From CAZTTG01 sp964615935 (GTDB lineage: Bacteria; Planctomycetota; UBA1135; GCA-002686595), in contig CAZTTG010000001.1 in assembly GCA_964615935.1 (NCBI GenBank), positions 1 through 64,000 of the forward strand: a stretch of DNA of 64,000 nucleotides, read 5' to 3'. Positions 52,221-61,004 of the stretch are shown here, in pieces (position 1 is the stretch's first letter; every line of letters begins with the position of its first letter). The notes beneath the pieces are model-generated. The model had not been told where the DNA came from, made no database searches, and worked only from the letters and a program-made list of their open reading frames with translations. A program made the position numbers and the translations under genes.

Positions 52221-53630
52221 CTACCAGTTCAGGGGATCCTGCGCCGTCTCCCAGGACTGCAGCTTCGAGGACCACTCGCCGTCGTCGGGATCCAGCATCC
52301 GCGCGTGGAGCCAGGCCTGGTGGGCGTCATCGCGGCGACCGGCGCGCCAGTAGGCGTCCCCCATGTCGCCCCACAGCTCGTCGTTCTCCGAGCCCGCGAC
52401 CTTCAGCTCGAACTCCACGATGAGCTGCCCCGGGGCGTGCTCCTGCAGCCGATCCGCCCATTGGGTGTCCCCAGGCTGCGCCCGGAAGGCGCTGAGCCAG
52501 GACTCGATGGCCTGCCCGGTCTCTCCCCGCTGGAGGTACTGCTCGCCCAGGTCGGACCACATGGCCGCGTGGTCGGGCCGCTCCCTCGTAGCGGCCATCA
52601 GGAACTCGAAGCCGCGCTCCGGGTCGAGCTCGAGCAGCTTCTGTCGGGCGAAGTGGTGCGTGGGGTTCTCGGCCAGGAGGACCTCGATGGTCCCCAGCGC
52701 CTCCTCGGTGCGTCCGGCTTCGGCCAGCAGGTTGGTCAGCCGCTCGCGCCAGTTCCCGTGCTCGTCGCCTTCGGCGATCTTCTCGAGCAGGCGGCGCTCG
52801 GTGGCCTCCGGGTCCAGGCGGGCGAGGAGATCCCAGGAGTCGCCGTCGGTGGATCCCTCCAGGAACAGCCCCTCCAGGATCGCGCGCGCATCCTCGGCTT
52901 GCCCGCCCCGCTCGAGCGCCTCGGCCAGGCGGATGCGGATCTCGGGATCGCCGGGCGGGAGCTGGTCGCCGAGGGCCTGCTGCAGGATGCCGACGGTCTG
53001 CTGGGGGTCGATCTCGACCAGCTTGTGGGCGGCGTAGCCGCTGGTCGGGTCCTGCTCGAGCGAGAGGGCCCAGGCCCGGGCCGCGGTCCCGACGTCCCCC
53101 GCCTCCTCGAGGGCCTCGGCCACCTCGGTAGCGGTGTCCGAGTCGAAGAACGGATAGCGCTCGAGCATGGCCATGGCCTCGGTGGGTCGCCCGCACTCGA
53201 GGTAGGTGGACATCAGGAGCCATCCCAGCTCGTCGGGCTCGCGGCGGAGGCGCTCCATGAGGAGGCCCCGCTGGAGGACCGACTCGAACTCGGCCTGGAG
53301 CGCCTGCCAGGTGGACTCGAGCGCGGGATCCATCGCGAGCTCCGCGGGCGGCGGCTCGGCCCCCTCGGCTGGCTCGGAGGCGGCCAGGGTCGCTGCCTCG
53401 CGGTCGCGGCGTGTCGAATCGGAGCGGAGGGCGACGGACTCGCCCTCGTCGCGTGGACCCTCGCTCGAGGGGGCCTCGAGCTCGATCCGCCCCGCGCTCT
53501 CCCCGGGGATCGGGGCCGCGCCCGCTTCGGCGCCCCGCACGGGCGTCAGCACGCGGCTTCCGAACTGGGTCCCCAGGAGGAGACCCAGCCCCAGGCAGAA
53601 GAGGGAGACGGGCAGCCAGGTCGTTCGCAT
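52221..53630 (-). CDS. membrane-anchored TPR protein
   Basis: The product has 469 residues. A signal-anchor lies near residues 7-24 (PVSLFCLGLGLLLGTQFG), followed by an acidic, Pro-rich linker to about residue 100. From there TPR-like repeats run to the end (ALGTIEVLLAENPTHHFARQ, AMWSDLGEQYLQRGETGQAI, ELWGDMGDAYWRAGRRDDAH). The repeats face the periplasm if the anchor is uncleaved and would mediate protein contacts. No enzymatic domain is seen. It is transcribed alone, with a GC-rich 352-base region between it and the divergent PHP-domain gene. Confidence 0.75.
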   Translation of the reverse strand: MRTTWLPVSLFCLGLGLLLGTQFGSRVLTPVRGAEAGAAPIPGESAGRIELEAPSSEGPRDEGESVALRSDSTRRDREAATLAASEPAEGAEPPPAELAMDPALESTWQALQAEFESVLQRGLLMERLRREPDELGWLLMSTYLECGRPTEAMAMLERYPFFDSDTATEVAEALEEAGDVGTAARAWALSLEQDPTSGYAAHKLVEIDPQQTVGILQQALGDQLPPGDPEIRIRLAEALERGGQAEDARAILEGLFLEGSTDGDSWDLLARLDPEATERRLLEKIAEGDEHGNWRERLTNLLAEAGRTEEALGTIEVLLAENPTHHFARQKLLELDPERGFEFLMAATRERPDHAAMWSDLGEQYLQRGETGQAIESWLSAFRAQPGDTQWADRLQEHAPGQLIVEFELKVAGSENDELWGDMGDAYWRAGRRDDAHQAWLHARMLDPDDGEWSSKLQSWETAQDPLNW

Positions 53631-53982
53631 GAATTGCTCCGCAGTGGCCTCGGCAGGGTGCAGGGTCGATAGTCGGCCAGGGTGCGGCAGTCACTACGGC
53701 GGGCAGCCAATCGCCTGCCGGCGGCCCGCTGGCGGGCACCCGGAGGGGCGGAATCCGGCACCACTCTACCCGCAACCGTCGCGGCTCGCGTACGTCCCCT
53801 GGGGGTGGGCGGTGGGCTGGGGACGGTTGGGGGGGACCTGGAGCGGTCGGGGCCCCCCGAGACCCCCACAGTCCTCGAGGGCCGCCGCCTCACCTCCCCT
53901 CCCCAATTCGCCGCCCTCCCCGCGAGCCCCGGTTACGATGGGCACCCGATCCCCCTCCCAGCCGGAACCCGCCAATCCCACC
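53631..53982. other. divergent GC-rich intergenic region
   Basis: Between the TPR and PHP-domain genes there are 352 bases. They contain long G and C runs (for example around 53825-53865) and no convincing small gene, RNA or operator. Two divergent promoters should be here, but none could be recognised. Confidence 0.4.
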
Positions 53983-56400
53983 ATGATGAACCACCGGATC
54001 CCATCCCCCCTCGGCCCGTTCCCCCCCCTCGGCGCCCTCCTTTGCGCCCTCGCAGGCCTGACCGGCGCGGCGCACGCGCGGCCCCATGATCCCCCCTTCG
54101 AGGGATCCCTCCACGAGCGCGGTGCCGGCAACCAGGGCGTCCGAGCGGAACGCGCCCTGCCCGGCCCCCTGGTCGCCGCCCCCGGACAGGCGGCCGAGCC
54201 GGTCCGGTTCGAAGACCCGCGGGCCGCCGAGCTGGTCCACACCTCCCGCCACCTGGTCCTGGTTCCGGCCGTCATCCAGGCGGCGCGCCGCCCCCTGGTG
54301 ACCGACGCCCAGCTCATGATCTGCAACGCCCTGCCCCCGGGGGAGAGCCTGCACCTCGAGCGCTTCCGCCTCCTGGCGGACGGCGACCTGCTCTACGAGC
54401 AGCCCCTCGACCTCGACCTGCCGGGAGATCCGCGCTTCGCGGAGGTCAACGCGTGGATCGAGCGCCTGCCCGAGCATCTCACCCACCTGCACCGCCCCCA
54501 GCGGCTCTTCGCGCATCCCGACGCGCCCACCTTCTCGACCGGCGAGCTCGCCGACCGCCTGCGCTTCATCCGCGAGCGCGTCGAGGAGCTGCGCATCGAG
54601 TACCTGGAGACCGAGTCCCGGCCCTACCGCATCCACCGCTTCTGGCTGCCGCTGGATCAGCTCCTGCGGGAGGACGAGCCCCCCGGCCGCGAGCTGCGCC
54701 TGGACCTCGAGGTCGACTACCGCCTCGCGACCGACTCGGTGTACACCGCCACCTCCTCGCGCCCCCTGCGCTGGCTGGGCGCCCCCCTGGGCCCCCCCGC
54801 GAGCCTCTCGAAGGGCGGTCGGGCGACGGCCACCGTGCACGCCGGAGACCTGCACGTGCACAGCTGTCACGGCGAGGCGGTGAACGCCTGCGCGCCCTCG
54901 GAGGACTGTCCCGCCGAGACCCTTCAGACCGCCGGCAGCTTCACCTACGCCGAGCTGAAGAGCCAGTACCAGGCCCTGGGCTACGACTGGTTCACCGCCA
55001 CCGATCACAGCTACTGCATCAACGACGAGGCCGAGTACCAGGACATCGTCGCCGAGTGCGACGCCATCACCGACGCCTCCTTCGCCTGCATGCCCGACAC
55101 CGAGCTCTCCAGCGACGAGGAGGGCCCCCAGGTCGGCAGCGACCTCGGCGACGCCCTGTGCCTGTGGACCACCTCGGCCAACCACATGGGCGCCCACGAC
55201 ATCAGCTCGCGCAAGCCGGGGGGCGAGGACGGAATCCTGGGCTTCTGCGACGGGCTCTTCGGCGACGCGCTGGAGCCCTTCACCGACAACATCGACGACA
55301 TCCGCGCCGAGGGCGGCTACCCGATCATCAACCACCCCGCGGCCGAGTCCTTCGCCTGGAACAGCTTCGAGGCCACCCTGGGCATCGAGGCCGCCGGGAT
55401 GCAGGGGGTCGAGATCTGGAACGGGGTCGGCCCGGTGACCGGCCAGGGCGCGCACGTGGAGAGCTGGATCGACTGGCTGCTGGCCGGCCGGGTCCTCTAC
55501 TGCTATTCGGGCAGCGACACCCACGACGAGGCCTTCGCCTTCGGCGCCAACCACGTCGTGCTGTTCGACGAGGCGCTGTCCCCGGAGAGCGTACAGCGCG
55601 CCGTCCGCCAGGGGCGCGTGTTCGTCTCCAACGGCCCCACGCTCGTGACCGAGGTCGACAGCGGCCCCCAGAGCCTCACCATGGGCACCCTGCAGGCGAT
55701 CGAGGCCGGCTCGGCCCCGACGCCGCTGACGGTCCGCGCGCACTACGACTTCGGCGCCGACACCGGGGCCGTGACCCTCTTCGAGGGCGCGGTCGGGGCC
55801 GCGGGTGAGACGGTGCTCGCCCAGAGCGGCCCCCTGAGCGGCCAGGGGGTGTTCGAGGCTCCCGCCACCCTGCGCACCGACGTCCGCACCTGGTACCGGG
55901 CCTACGCCGAGAACACCGCCGGCGACCAGAGCGCCTACGCCAACCCGGTGTTCTTCCTCCCCACCCTGGGCGACGTCCAGGTCTACTGCACCGCCAAGCC
56001 CAACTCCCAGGGCTGCCTGCCGAGCATCGCCTGGGCCGGCACGCCGGGGGCCTCGAACTACTGGACCTTCGTCGTCCGCGCCTTCGACGTCCTCAACAAC
56101 AAGAACGGGATCCTCTTCTGGGGACAGGGCCCCAACTCGGCGTCCTTCCAGGGCGGCACCCTGTGCGTGGCTCCCCCCCTGCGGCGGGGGCCGGTGGTGC
56201 AGTCCGGCGGCAATCCGCCCCCGGCCGACTGCTCGGGAGTCCTCGAGACCGACGTGGGCGCGATCATCCGGAGCGGGGCCGACCCCTTCCTGGTGTCCGG
56301 CGCGACGATCTGGTGCCAGTGGTGGTACCGGGATCCCCAGGACCCGCTGGGCTACACCACCGGGCTCTCCAACGCGCTGCGCTTCTCGATCGAGCCGTGA
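53983..56400 (+). CDS. secreted PHP-domain metallohydrolase (CehA/McbA-like)
   Basis: The product has about 805 residues starting at the double ATG (53983/53986); a longer frame upstream has no coding support. A signal peptide ends near AHARPHD. Residues about 75-280 form a beta-rich region. The PHP domain begins at D289-L-H-V-H-S (DLHVHSCHGEAVNACAPSED). It continues with WFTATDHSYCI, a metal-binding Glu/His region (YPIINHPAAESFAWNSF) and YSGSDTHDEAFAFGANH near its end. PHP enzymes bind three metals and hydrolyse phosphoesters or amides. A fibronectin-like tail (about 600-805) follows. The CehA/McbA assignment is by motif layout; the substrate is unknown. Confidence 0.78.
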   Translation: MMNHRIPSPLGPFPPLGALLCALAGLTGAAHARPHDPPFEGSLHERGAGNQGVRAERALPGPLVAAPGQAAEPVRFEDPRAAELVHTSRHLVLVPAVIQAARRPLVTDAQLMICNALPPGESLHLERFRLLADGDLLYEQPLDLDLPGDPRFAEVNAWIERLPEHLTHLHRPQRLFAHPDAPTFSTGELADRLRFIRERVEELRIEYLETESRPYRIHRFWLPLDQLLREDEPPGRELRLDLEVDYRLATDSVYTATSSRPLRWLGAPLGPPASLSKGGRATATVHAGDLHVHSCHGEAVNACAPSEDCPAETLQTAGSFTYAELKSQYQALGYDWFTATDHSYCINDEAEYQDIVAECDAITDASFACMPDTELSSDEEGPQVGSDLGDALCLWTTSANHMGAHDISSRKPGGEDGILGFCDGLFGDALEPFTDNIDDIRAEGGYPIINHPAAESFAWNSFEATLGIEAAGMQGVEIWNGVGPVTGQGAHVESWIDWLLAGRVLYCYSGSDTHDEAFAFGANHVVLFDEALSPESVQRAVRQGRVFVSNGPTLVTEVDSGPQSLTMGTLQAIEAGSAPTPLTVRAHYDFGADTGAVTLFEGAVGAAGETVLAQSGPLSGQGVFEAPATLRTDVRTWYRAYAENTAGDQSAYANPVFFLPTLGDVQVYCTAKPNSQGCLPSIAWAGTPGASNYWTFVVRAFDVLNNKNGILFWGQGPNSASFQGGTLCVAPPLRRGPVVQSGGNPPPADCSGVLETDVGAIIRSGADPFLVSGATIWCQWWYRDPQDPLGYTTGLSNALRFSIEP

Positions 56401-56499
56401 GCGCCGCCCCCCGCGGGTGACCGCGGCTCCACCTCGGAGAGAATGCCGGGATTCCCGCGGGATCGTGGGGGTCCCGGTCCACTCCCCAGCGCACCCCCC

Positions 56500-57003
56500 A
56501 TGCAGCTCGAGGACCTCATCGACCGTTTCCGCGGCCCCCTGATCGGCCTGATCGCCTCCTGGGGCGCTCCCTGGCGCGAGGCCACCGAGCTGGCCCAGGA
56601 CGCCTTCGCCGAGGCCTGGCTCTCGCAGCGGAGCTTCCGGGGCGATCTCGAGGACTCGCGGGCGACCGGCGCCTGGCTGCGCGGGATCGCCCGGAATCTC
56701 CTGCGCGACCGACGGCGCTCCGCGGACCGACGCCGGGCCGAGGCGATCGAGGAGGTCGATCCCGAGGCTCCGCGCGAGGCGGAGGACGGAGAGCGGGCCC
56801 GGCTGCTGGAGGCGATGGGGCGCCTCTCGGAGGAGCACCGGGGCGCGCTGCAGGTGCACTACCTCGAGGAGACCAGCGTGCGCGAGACCGCTGTCCTGCT
56901 GGGCATCTCGGAGAAGACCGTGGAGTCGCGCCTCTACCGGGCGCGCCGCGAGCTGAAGCGGCTCCTCTCCCCGGAGGCGGAGCCCGAAAGGCAGAGGTCA
57001 TGA
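56500..57003 (+). CDS. ECF-type RNA polymerase sigma factor
   Basis: The product has 167 residues from the ATG at 56500; the frame is open 19 codons upstream but conserved text starts at MQLEDLIDRFRGPL. Region 2 holds ATELAQDAFAEAWL and TGAWLRGIARNLLRDRRRSA. Region 4 holds LSEEHRGALQVHYLEETSVR and the helix-turn-helix ETAVLLGISEKTVESRLYRA. Its stop overlaps the ATG of the large membrane protein by 4 bases, which is therefore the likely anti-sigma partner. It is distinct from the sigma factor at 13.6-14.1 kb. Confidence 0.88.
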   Translation: MQLEDLIDRFRGPLIGLIASWGAPWREATELAQDAFAEAWLSQRSFRGDLEDSRATGAWLRGIARNLLRDRRRSADRRRAEAIEEVDPEAPREAEDGERARLLEAMGRLSEEHRGALQVHYLEETSVRETAVLLGISEKTVESRLYRARRELKRLLSPEAEPERQRS

Positions 57004-58802
57004 GCGCTCGAGCTGGCGATCGCGAGCCGGAGGGCCGGGAGATGGTGGCCGAGCCCCGCCTGCGCGAGGCCCTGGCCCCCCACCGCCCCTCGCCCGAGGA
57101 GTTCGCCGAGGGCGTGAGGCGACGCATCCGGGAGGCCGAGGAGCGGAGAGCGCGGCAGGACGAGGAGGGCGCGGCCCTGCTGGCCCGCTCGGCCTTCCTC
57201 CGGCGCGCGGCCTCCATCCTGCCGCCGGGCCTCCTGCCCGGGCCGATGCTGCTGGTCGCCGGCAAGAAGGCCGGCCTCAAGGGCGCGCCGGCGCTGCTCG
57301 CGATTCCGGCCGTGTCCCTGCTGGTCCTGGGCCTGAGCTTCGCGGCGGCGCTGGGGAGCCTGGCGCGTCCCCTGCGCGGCGAGGCGAGGATCGCAGAGCC
57401 CGGCGATGATGCGCGGCATCGGCAGGCAGTGCGCGCGTGGTGGCGCGCGAGCTGGTGGAAGCCCGTGCTCGGCCTGGGGCTGATCGCCGGCCTCCTGATC
57501 CTGCTGCCCGCCGAGGCGGCCGTGATCCTGGTCCTGGTCTCGATGGTCGCCCTGGTCGCGATCCTCGAGGGGTTGCGCCGCGCCGGATACGGATCGCGCG
57601 CGGTGATCGCGGGCCGCTGCTGCGGATTCCTGATCACGCTGGGCGCCATGGTCATGCCGCTGGAGAGCCTCCTGATCCCCGGGTGGACCCCGTTCGCGAT
57701 CTCCGCGTCCCTGCTCGGCGGTGGGGTCCTCTGCGGCCTCTTCGCGGTCCGCGGCGCGTCGACGGCCCTCCGCCCCCTCTGGGGATCCCGCGCCTTGTTC
57801 CTGCTCCCGGTGCTGATGTTCATGGTCTGGCCCATGCTGATCACCTCCGCCGGCCGGGGCGATCTGGTCGCCTGGGTCGAGTCCTTCGAGGACGCGGAGC
57901 TGAACTCCGCCCGATGGGACGACTGGAGCCTGGTGGCCTCCTGGCTGGAGCGGGATCCGGCGGCCCCGCCCCTGGATCTCGCCGGCCCCACCGAGGTGCT
58001 GCACGCCGCCCTGGATCGCGGCGAAGACGCGAGCCCCTTCACCCTGCTGTCCGCGGCCCGACTGGGCCTGCTGCGCGATGGCGACTGGCGGGCCCGCGTC
58101 GACCGCATCCACATACCGAGCCTCATCGGCCGGGACGGTCGGCTTCCCTTCTTCGAGCAGGCATGCCTGAAGATCCGCGCGCTCCAGGCCACCCGTGATC
58201 TCGATGGCGCGGAGCGCGCTCTCCTCGCCCGCCGGGTCATGCTGAGCCTGCCCCGCGAGGCCGACCACGAGGCCATCCACGCGATCTGGTTGGGTTGCGA
58301 GTCGCTCGATCTTCTCGGGTGCGGGCACCTCGCCGACGAGCTGGCCGAGGACGTCCGGAGCCTCCTCCTCGAGATGTGGCGCGGGAGACACCGGCGCGAG
58401 GCCGCATCGGCCGGCTTCGTCACCTCACCGGAGACCGTCGGCAAGCGGCACCTCGCGGACTTCTTCCAGCACGAGGCGACCTTCGAGGCCGTGGACCTGA
58501 TGATCCGCTTCGGGGTTCCCGAGGGGCTCGACCTCGCGCGCGTGGCGAGTTACTGCCGGGGGGCCGCGGCCCCCAACCTCCCCTGGCGGCGCACCTTCCG
58601 CCCGTATCAGCTCGTCCTCGAGGCGGCGCGGGAGAACCTGGAGGCCAGCCTGCCCTACCGGCGCCCCTCGCCGTGGTCGCGCCTGGTCGCCAACCGCCTG
58701 CTGGTCGGGGTCCTCCTGCTCGTGGGGCTCTGCCTGTTCGCGGTCCTCCGGGCGCCGAGCGGCCGGCGAGCGGAGCCTGGAGGGGCCGCCAGCGCGCCCT
58801 GA
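57000..58802 (+). CDS. polytopic membrane protein, probable anti-sigma partner
   Basis: The product has 600 residues. The cytoplasmic N-terminus (1-90) contains a helical stretch resembling anti-sigma domains (SPEEFAEGVRRRIREAEERR). Several membrane helices follow between about 90 and 285 (LLAIPAVSLLVLGLSFAAAL, VLGLGLIAGLLILLPAEAAV, ALFLLPVLMFMVWPMLI). An extracytoplasmic helical domain then runs from about 290 to 560, and a last helix sits near 570-588. Residues 345-520 have repeat-like helices (DGAERALLARRVMLSLPREA, ESLDLLGCGHLADELAEDVR) and vaguely recall prenyltransferase-type barrels; this is a guess. Co-translation with the sigma factor supports the anti-sigma role. Confidence 0.68.
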   Translation: MSARAGDREPEGREMVAEPRLREALAPHRPSPEEFAEGVRRRIREAEERRARQDEEGAALLARSAFLRRAASILPPGLLPGPMLLVAGKKAGLKGAPALLAIPAVSLLVLGLSFAAALGSLARPLRGEARIAEPGDDARHRQAVRAWWRASWWKPVLGLGLIAGLLILLPAEAAVILVLVSMVALVAILEGLRRAGYGSRAVIAGRCCGFLITLGAMVMPLESLLIPGWTPFAISASLLGGGVLCGLFAVRGASTALRPLWGSRALFLLPVLMFMVWPMLITSAGRGDLVAWVESFEDAELNSARWDDWSLVASWLERDPAAPPLDLAGPTEVLHAALDRGEDASPFTLLSAARLGLLRDGDWRARVDRIHIPSLIGRDGRLPFFEQACLKIRALQATRDLDGAERALLARRVMLSLPREADHEAIHAIWLGCESLDLLGCGHLADELAEDVRSLLLEMWRGRHRREAASAGFVTSPETVGKRHLADFFQHEATFEAVDLMIRFGVPEGLDLARVASYCRGAAAPNLPWRRTFRPYQLVLEAARENLEASLPYRRPSPWSRLVANRLLVGVLLLVGLCLFAVLRAPSGRRAEPGGAASAP

Positions 58803-58883
58803 GCCAGACCCCGCCTGGCGGGCGTTCCCGGATCGGGGAGTCCCGCGGCCGTCCTGGGGGCGTCCGGCGGGCGAACACAAAGC

Positions 58884-58912
58884 TTGCAAAGCGGAGCCGC
58901 GGGTCCAATTAA
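58884..58912 (+). promoter_or_regulatory. possible sigma-70-type promoter for the in-frame-TGA gene
   Basis: TTGCAA at 58884-58889 and AATTAA at 58907-58912 are separated by 17 bases, inside the most AT-rich patch of this otherwise very GC-rich region. Transcription would start near 58919 and leave a leader of about 110 bases before the ATG at 59028. Confidence 0.35.
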
Positions 58913-59027
58913 CATCTGTTACATTCGGATCCGAGACGAGGTATGGCCGGCGTCCGGCCAGCCGCAGGGGTATACCTGGGCGGACGACCTCCACAGACAC
59001 GCCCTCTCAACCGGAGAGAACAGAACG

Positions 59028-59837
59028 ATGTTACAGCTCATGCTCAAGACGGGCGCCGGGGTGCTGGCGCTCGCGCTGATGGGCGCCCCCGCGGGCGCAG
59101 TGCCCGGGTGATGCGGAGGGGGCGGCGTCCCGATGACCGGTGGGTCATCGGGAGGCGGCTCGCTCCCGAGCTGGGGGCGCCTACAGACGGCCCAATCACG
59201 CCTCAAGGCCGAATGGACCCCGGGATCCTGCTCTGCGGAGGAGATCCTCGCGATCAAGGAGGCGATCAAGTCCCTGCGCGCCGATGACCATCGGCCCATT
59301 CTGATCCTGCGCGACTGCGACGGTTGCCCCAACAAGGAGGGCGACCTGATCAAGCGCACCCTGCTCGACGAGCGCTTCCTGCTGGCCACGCCGTGGTTCC
59401 ACTGCGTCCGGCTGCAGCACGAGGTGGTCGGCGACGAGCACCCCCTGCACAAGCTGTTCGAGGGCTCCCGGCCCGCGCACGTGGTCGTGAGCACCTGGGA
59501 CGCCGAGCGCATCATCGCGCTGCCGCGCTTCGCGCCCAAGGACATCTGGCAGGCGATGCGCACCGTACTGCGCAAGGAGTACAAGAAGAACCCCGAGACG
59601 GCGATGAAGGGGCTCGTCAAGCTCCTCAGCAACTACGACGCCCTCGACGAGCGGGAGCGCGAGCTGCGCGACCAGCTCAAGGTCAAGGAGGAGCGCGGCA
59701 AGGACCGGCGCGTCAAGCAACTGGTGGCCGAGCTCAAGGAGCTGGCCGAGGACCGCGAGGAGCTGTTCGAGAAGGAGCGCAAGTTCCGCGACATTCAGCT
59801 CAAGAATCCTCCTGAAGAGGAAGAGTCAGAGAGCTAG
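59028..59837 (+). CDS. secreted thioredoxin-like protein with in-frame TGA, candidate selenoprotein
   Basis: From the ATG at 59028 (GGAGAG upstream) a typical signal peptide is read (MLQLMLKTGAGVLALALMGA, cleavage near AGA). Codon 28 (59109-59111) is TGA, directly followed by a Cys codon. The same frame then continues without interruption to 59837: a Gly/Ser linker, a domain with C97-x-x-C100 in ILILRDCDGCPNKEGDL, and a C-terminal coiled coil (about 205-260, LVAELKELAEDREELFEKER). A perfect 11-base hairpin begins 16 bases after the TGA. If TGA is read as selenocysteine, the product is one 269-residue exported protein with a Sec-Cys pair. Alternatives are a point mutation or a start at ATG 59133, which lies inside the hairpin. 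Confidence 0.6.
59128..59153 (+). other. SECIS-like stem-loop just after an in-frame TGA
   Basis: TCCCGATGACC pairs perfectly over 11 bases with GGTCATCGGGA around the loop GGTG. The stem begins 16 bases after the TGA at 59109-59111, and the loop lies 27-30 bases after it. It starts with G, G, U, as bacterial SECIS apical loops do. No T tract follows, so it does not look like a terminator. Its role is inferred. Confidence 0.5.
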
Positions 59838-59865
59838 GAGGGGAGAGCGCTCCCCCTTGGAGAAC

Positions 59866-59899
59866 GGGCGGCGCCGCACCCGCGGCGTCGCCCTCTTTC
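59866..59899 (+). terminator. intrinsic terminator after the candidate selenoprotein gene
   Basis: GGGCGGCGCCGC and GCGGCGTCGCCC form a 12-base stem with one G-U pair and an ACCC loop, followed by TCTTTC. It lies 28 bases past the stop codon. It also argues that the next gene starts at ATG 59915 rather than the GTG at 59900. Confidence 0.65.
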
Positions 59900-59914
59900 G
59901 TGACGAGGCGGCTG

Positions 59915-60991
59915 ATGGTCTCCACTCGATACTGGCGGCGGCTCGACGAGCGTCGGGTCCAGTGCCTGGTCTGTCCCCGGGGGTGCAAGCTCCGCGAGGG
60001 TCAGCGCGGCTTCTGCTACGTGCGCGCCTGCGAGGGGGGGGAGGTGGTCCTGACGACCTGGGGCCGCTCGAGCGGCTTCTGCGTCGACCCCATCGAGAAG
60101 AAGCCGCTGAGCCACTTCCTGCCGGGGAGCGCGGTCCTCTCCTTCGGTACGGCGGGCTGCAACCTGGCCTGCCGCTTCTGCCAGAACTGGGACATCTCCA
60201 AGTCGAAGGAGGCCGCGACCCTCGCGGATCGCGCGACTCCCGAGGCGATCGCCCGCGCCGCGCAGGCGCACGGCTGCCGCAGCGTGGCCTTCACCTACAA
60301 CGATCCGGTGATCTTCCTCGAGTACGCGGTGGACGCGGCCCGCGCCTGCCACGCGCGGGGCATCCGGACCGTGGCGGTGACCGCCGGCTACGTGTGCGCC
60401 GAGCCCCGCGAGGAGCTCTTCCGTCACGTGGACGCCGCCAACGTGGACCTCAAGGCCTTCACCCGCGGCTTCTACCGCAAGATGGCGGGGGGCGAGCTCG
60501 AGCCCGTTCTGGAGACCCTGCGGTACGTCGCGCGCGAGACGGCCACCTGGCTCGAGCTCACCACGCTGCTCATCCCCGGGCTCAACGACTCCCCCGGGGA
60601 GCTCGACGCCCTCTGCGGCTGGGTGGTCGAGAACCTGGGCCCCGACGTGCCCCTGCACTTCAGCGCCTTCCACCCCTCCTGGAAGGTGCTCGACCTCCCG
60701 CCCACGCCCCCCGAGACCCTGCGGCGCGCGCGGGAGATCGCGCAGCGCTGCGGCGTGCGCCACGCCTTCACGGGGAACGTGCGCGACGTCGAGGGGGGCA
60801 GCACCTGGTGCCATTCCTGCGGCGAGCTCCTGATCGGGCGCGATGGCTACCGGATCCTGGAGTGGCGCCTGGGAGAGGGCGGCCGCTGCCGCGCCTGCGG
60901 CGAGGTCTGCGCCGGGGTCTTCGAGGCCCGGCCAGGCAGCTGGGGCTCTCGGCGGCAGCCGGTGCGCCCGTCCGACTACGAGCGGTCCTGA
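59915..60991 (+). CDS. amrS: AmmeMemoRadiSam-type radical SAM enzyme
   Basis: The product has 358 residues from ATG 59915 (GAGG six bases upstream); a GTG at 59900 would overlap the terminator. The N-terminus has the Cys motif VQCLVCPRGCKLREGQRGFC. The radical-SAM cluster motif is C82-x3-C86-x2-C89 (CNLACRFCQNWDIS). A C-terminal pair of Cys pairs (STWCHSCGEL, GRCRACGEVC) resembles a zinc ribbon. This is the AmrS/PflA-like member of the AmmeMemoRadiSam set, whose exact reaction is unknown. The usual partners (AmmeMemoRadiSam systems proteins A and B) are not in the window. It lies 77 bases past the candidate selenoprotein. Confidence 0.87.
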   Translation: MVSTRYWRRLDERRVQCLVCPRGCKLREGQRGFCYVRACEGGEVVLTTWGRSSGFCVDPIEKKPLSHFLPGSAVLSFGTAGCNLACRFCQNWDISKSKEAATLADRATPEAIARAAQAHGCRSVAFTYNDPVIFLEYAVDAARACHARGIRTVAVTAGYVCAEPREELFRHVDAANVDLKAFTRGFYRKMAGGELEPVLETLRYVARETATWLELTTLLIPGLNDSPGELDALCGWVVENLGPDVPLHFSAFHPSWKVLDLPPTPPETLRRAREIAQRCGVRHAFTGNVRDVEGGSTWCHSCGELLIGRDGYRILEWRLGEGGRCRACGEVCAGVFEARPGSWGSRRQPVRPSDYERS

Positions 60992-61004
60992 GCGCGGGCT
61001 CGCC

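Noticed and set aside
59128..59153. Hairpin as a rho-independent terminator
   Set aside because: It is followed by GGCGGC rather than T residues, sits inside a continuous reading frame, and a better terminator exists at 59866-59899.
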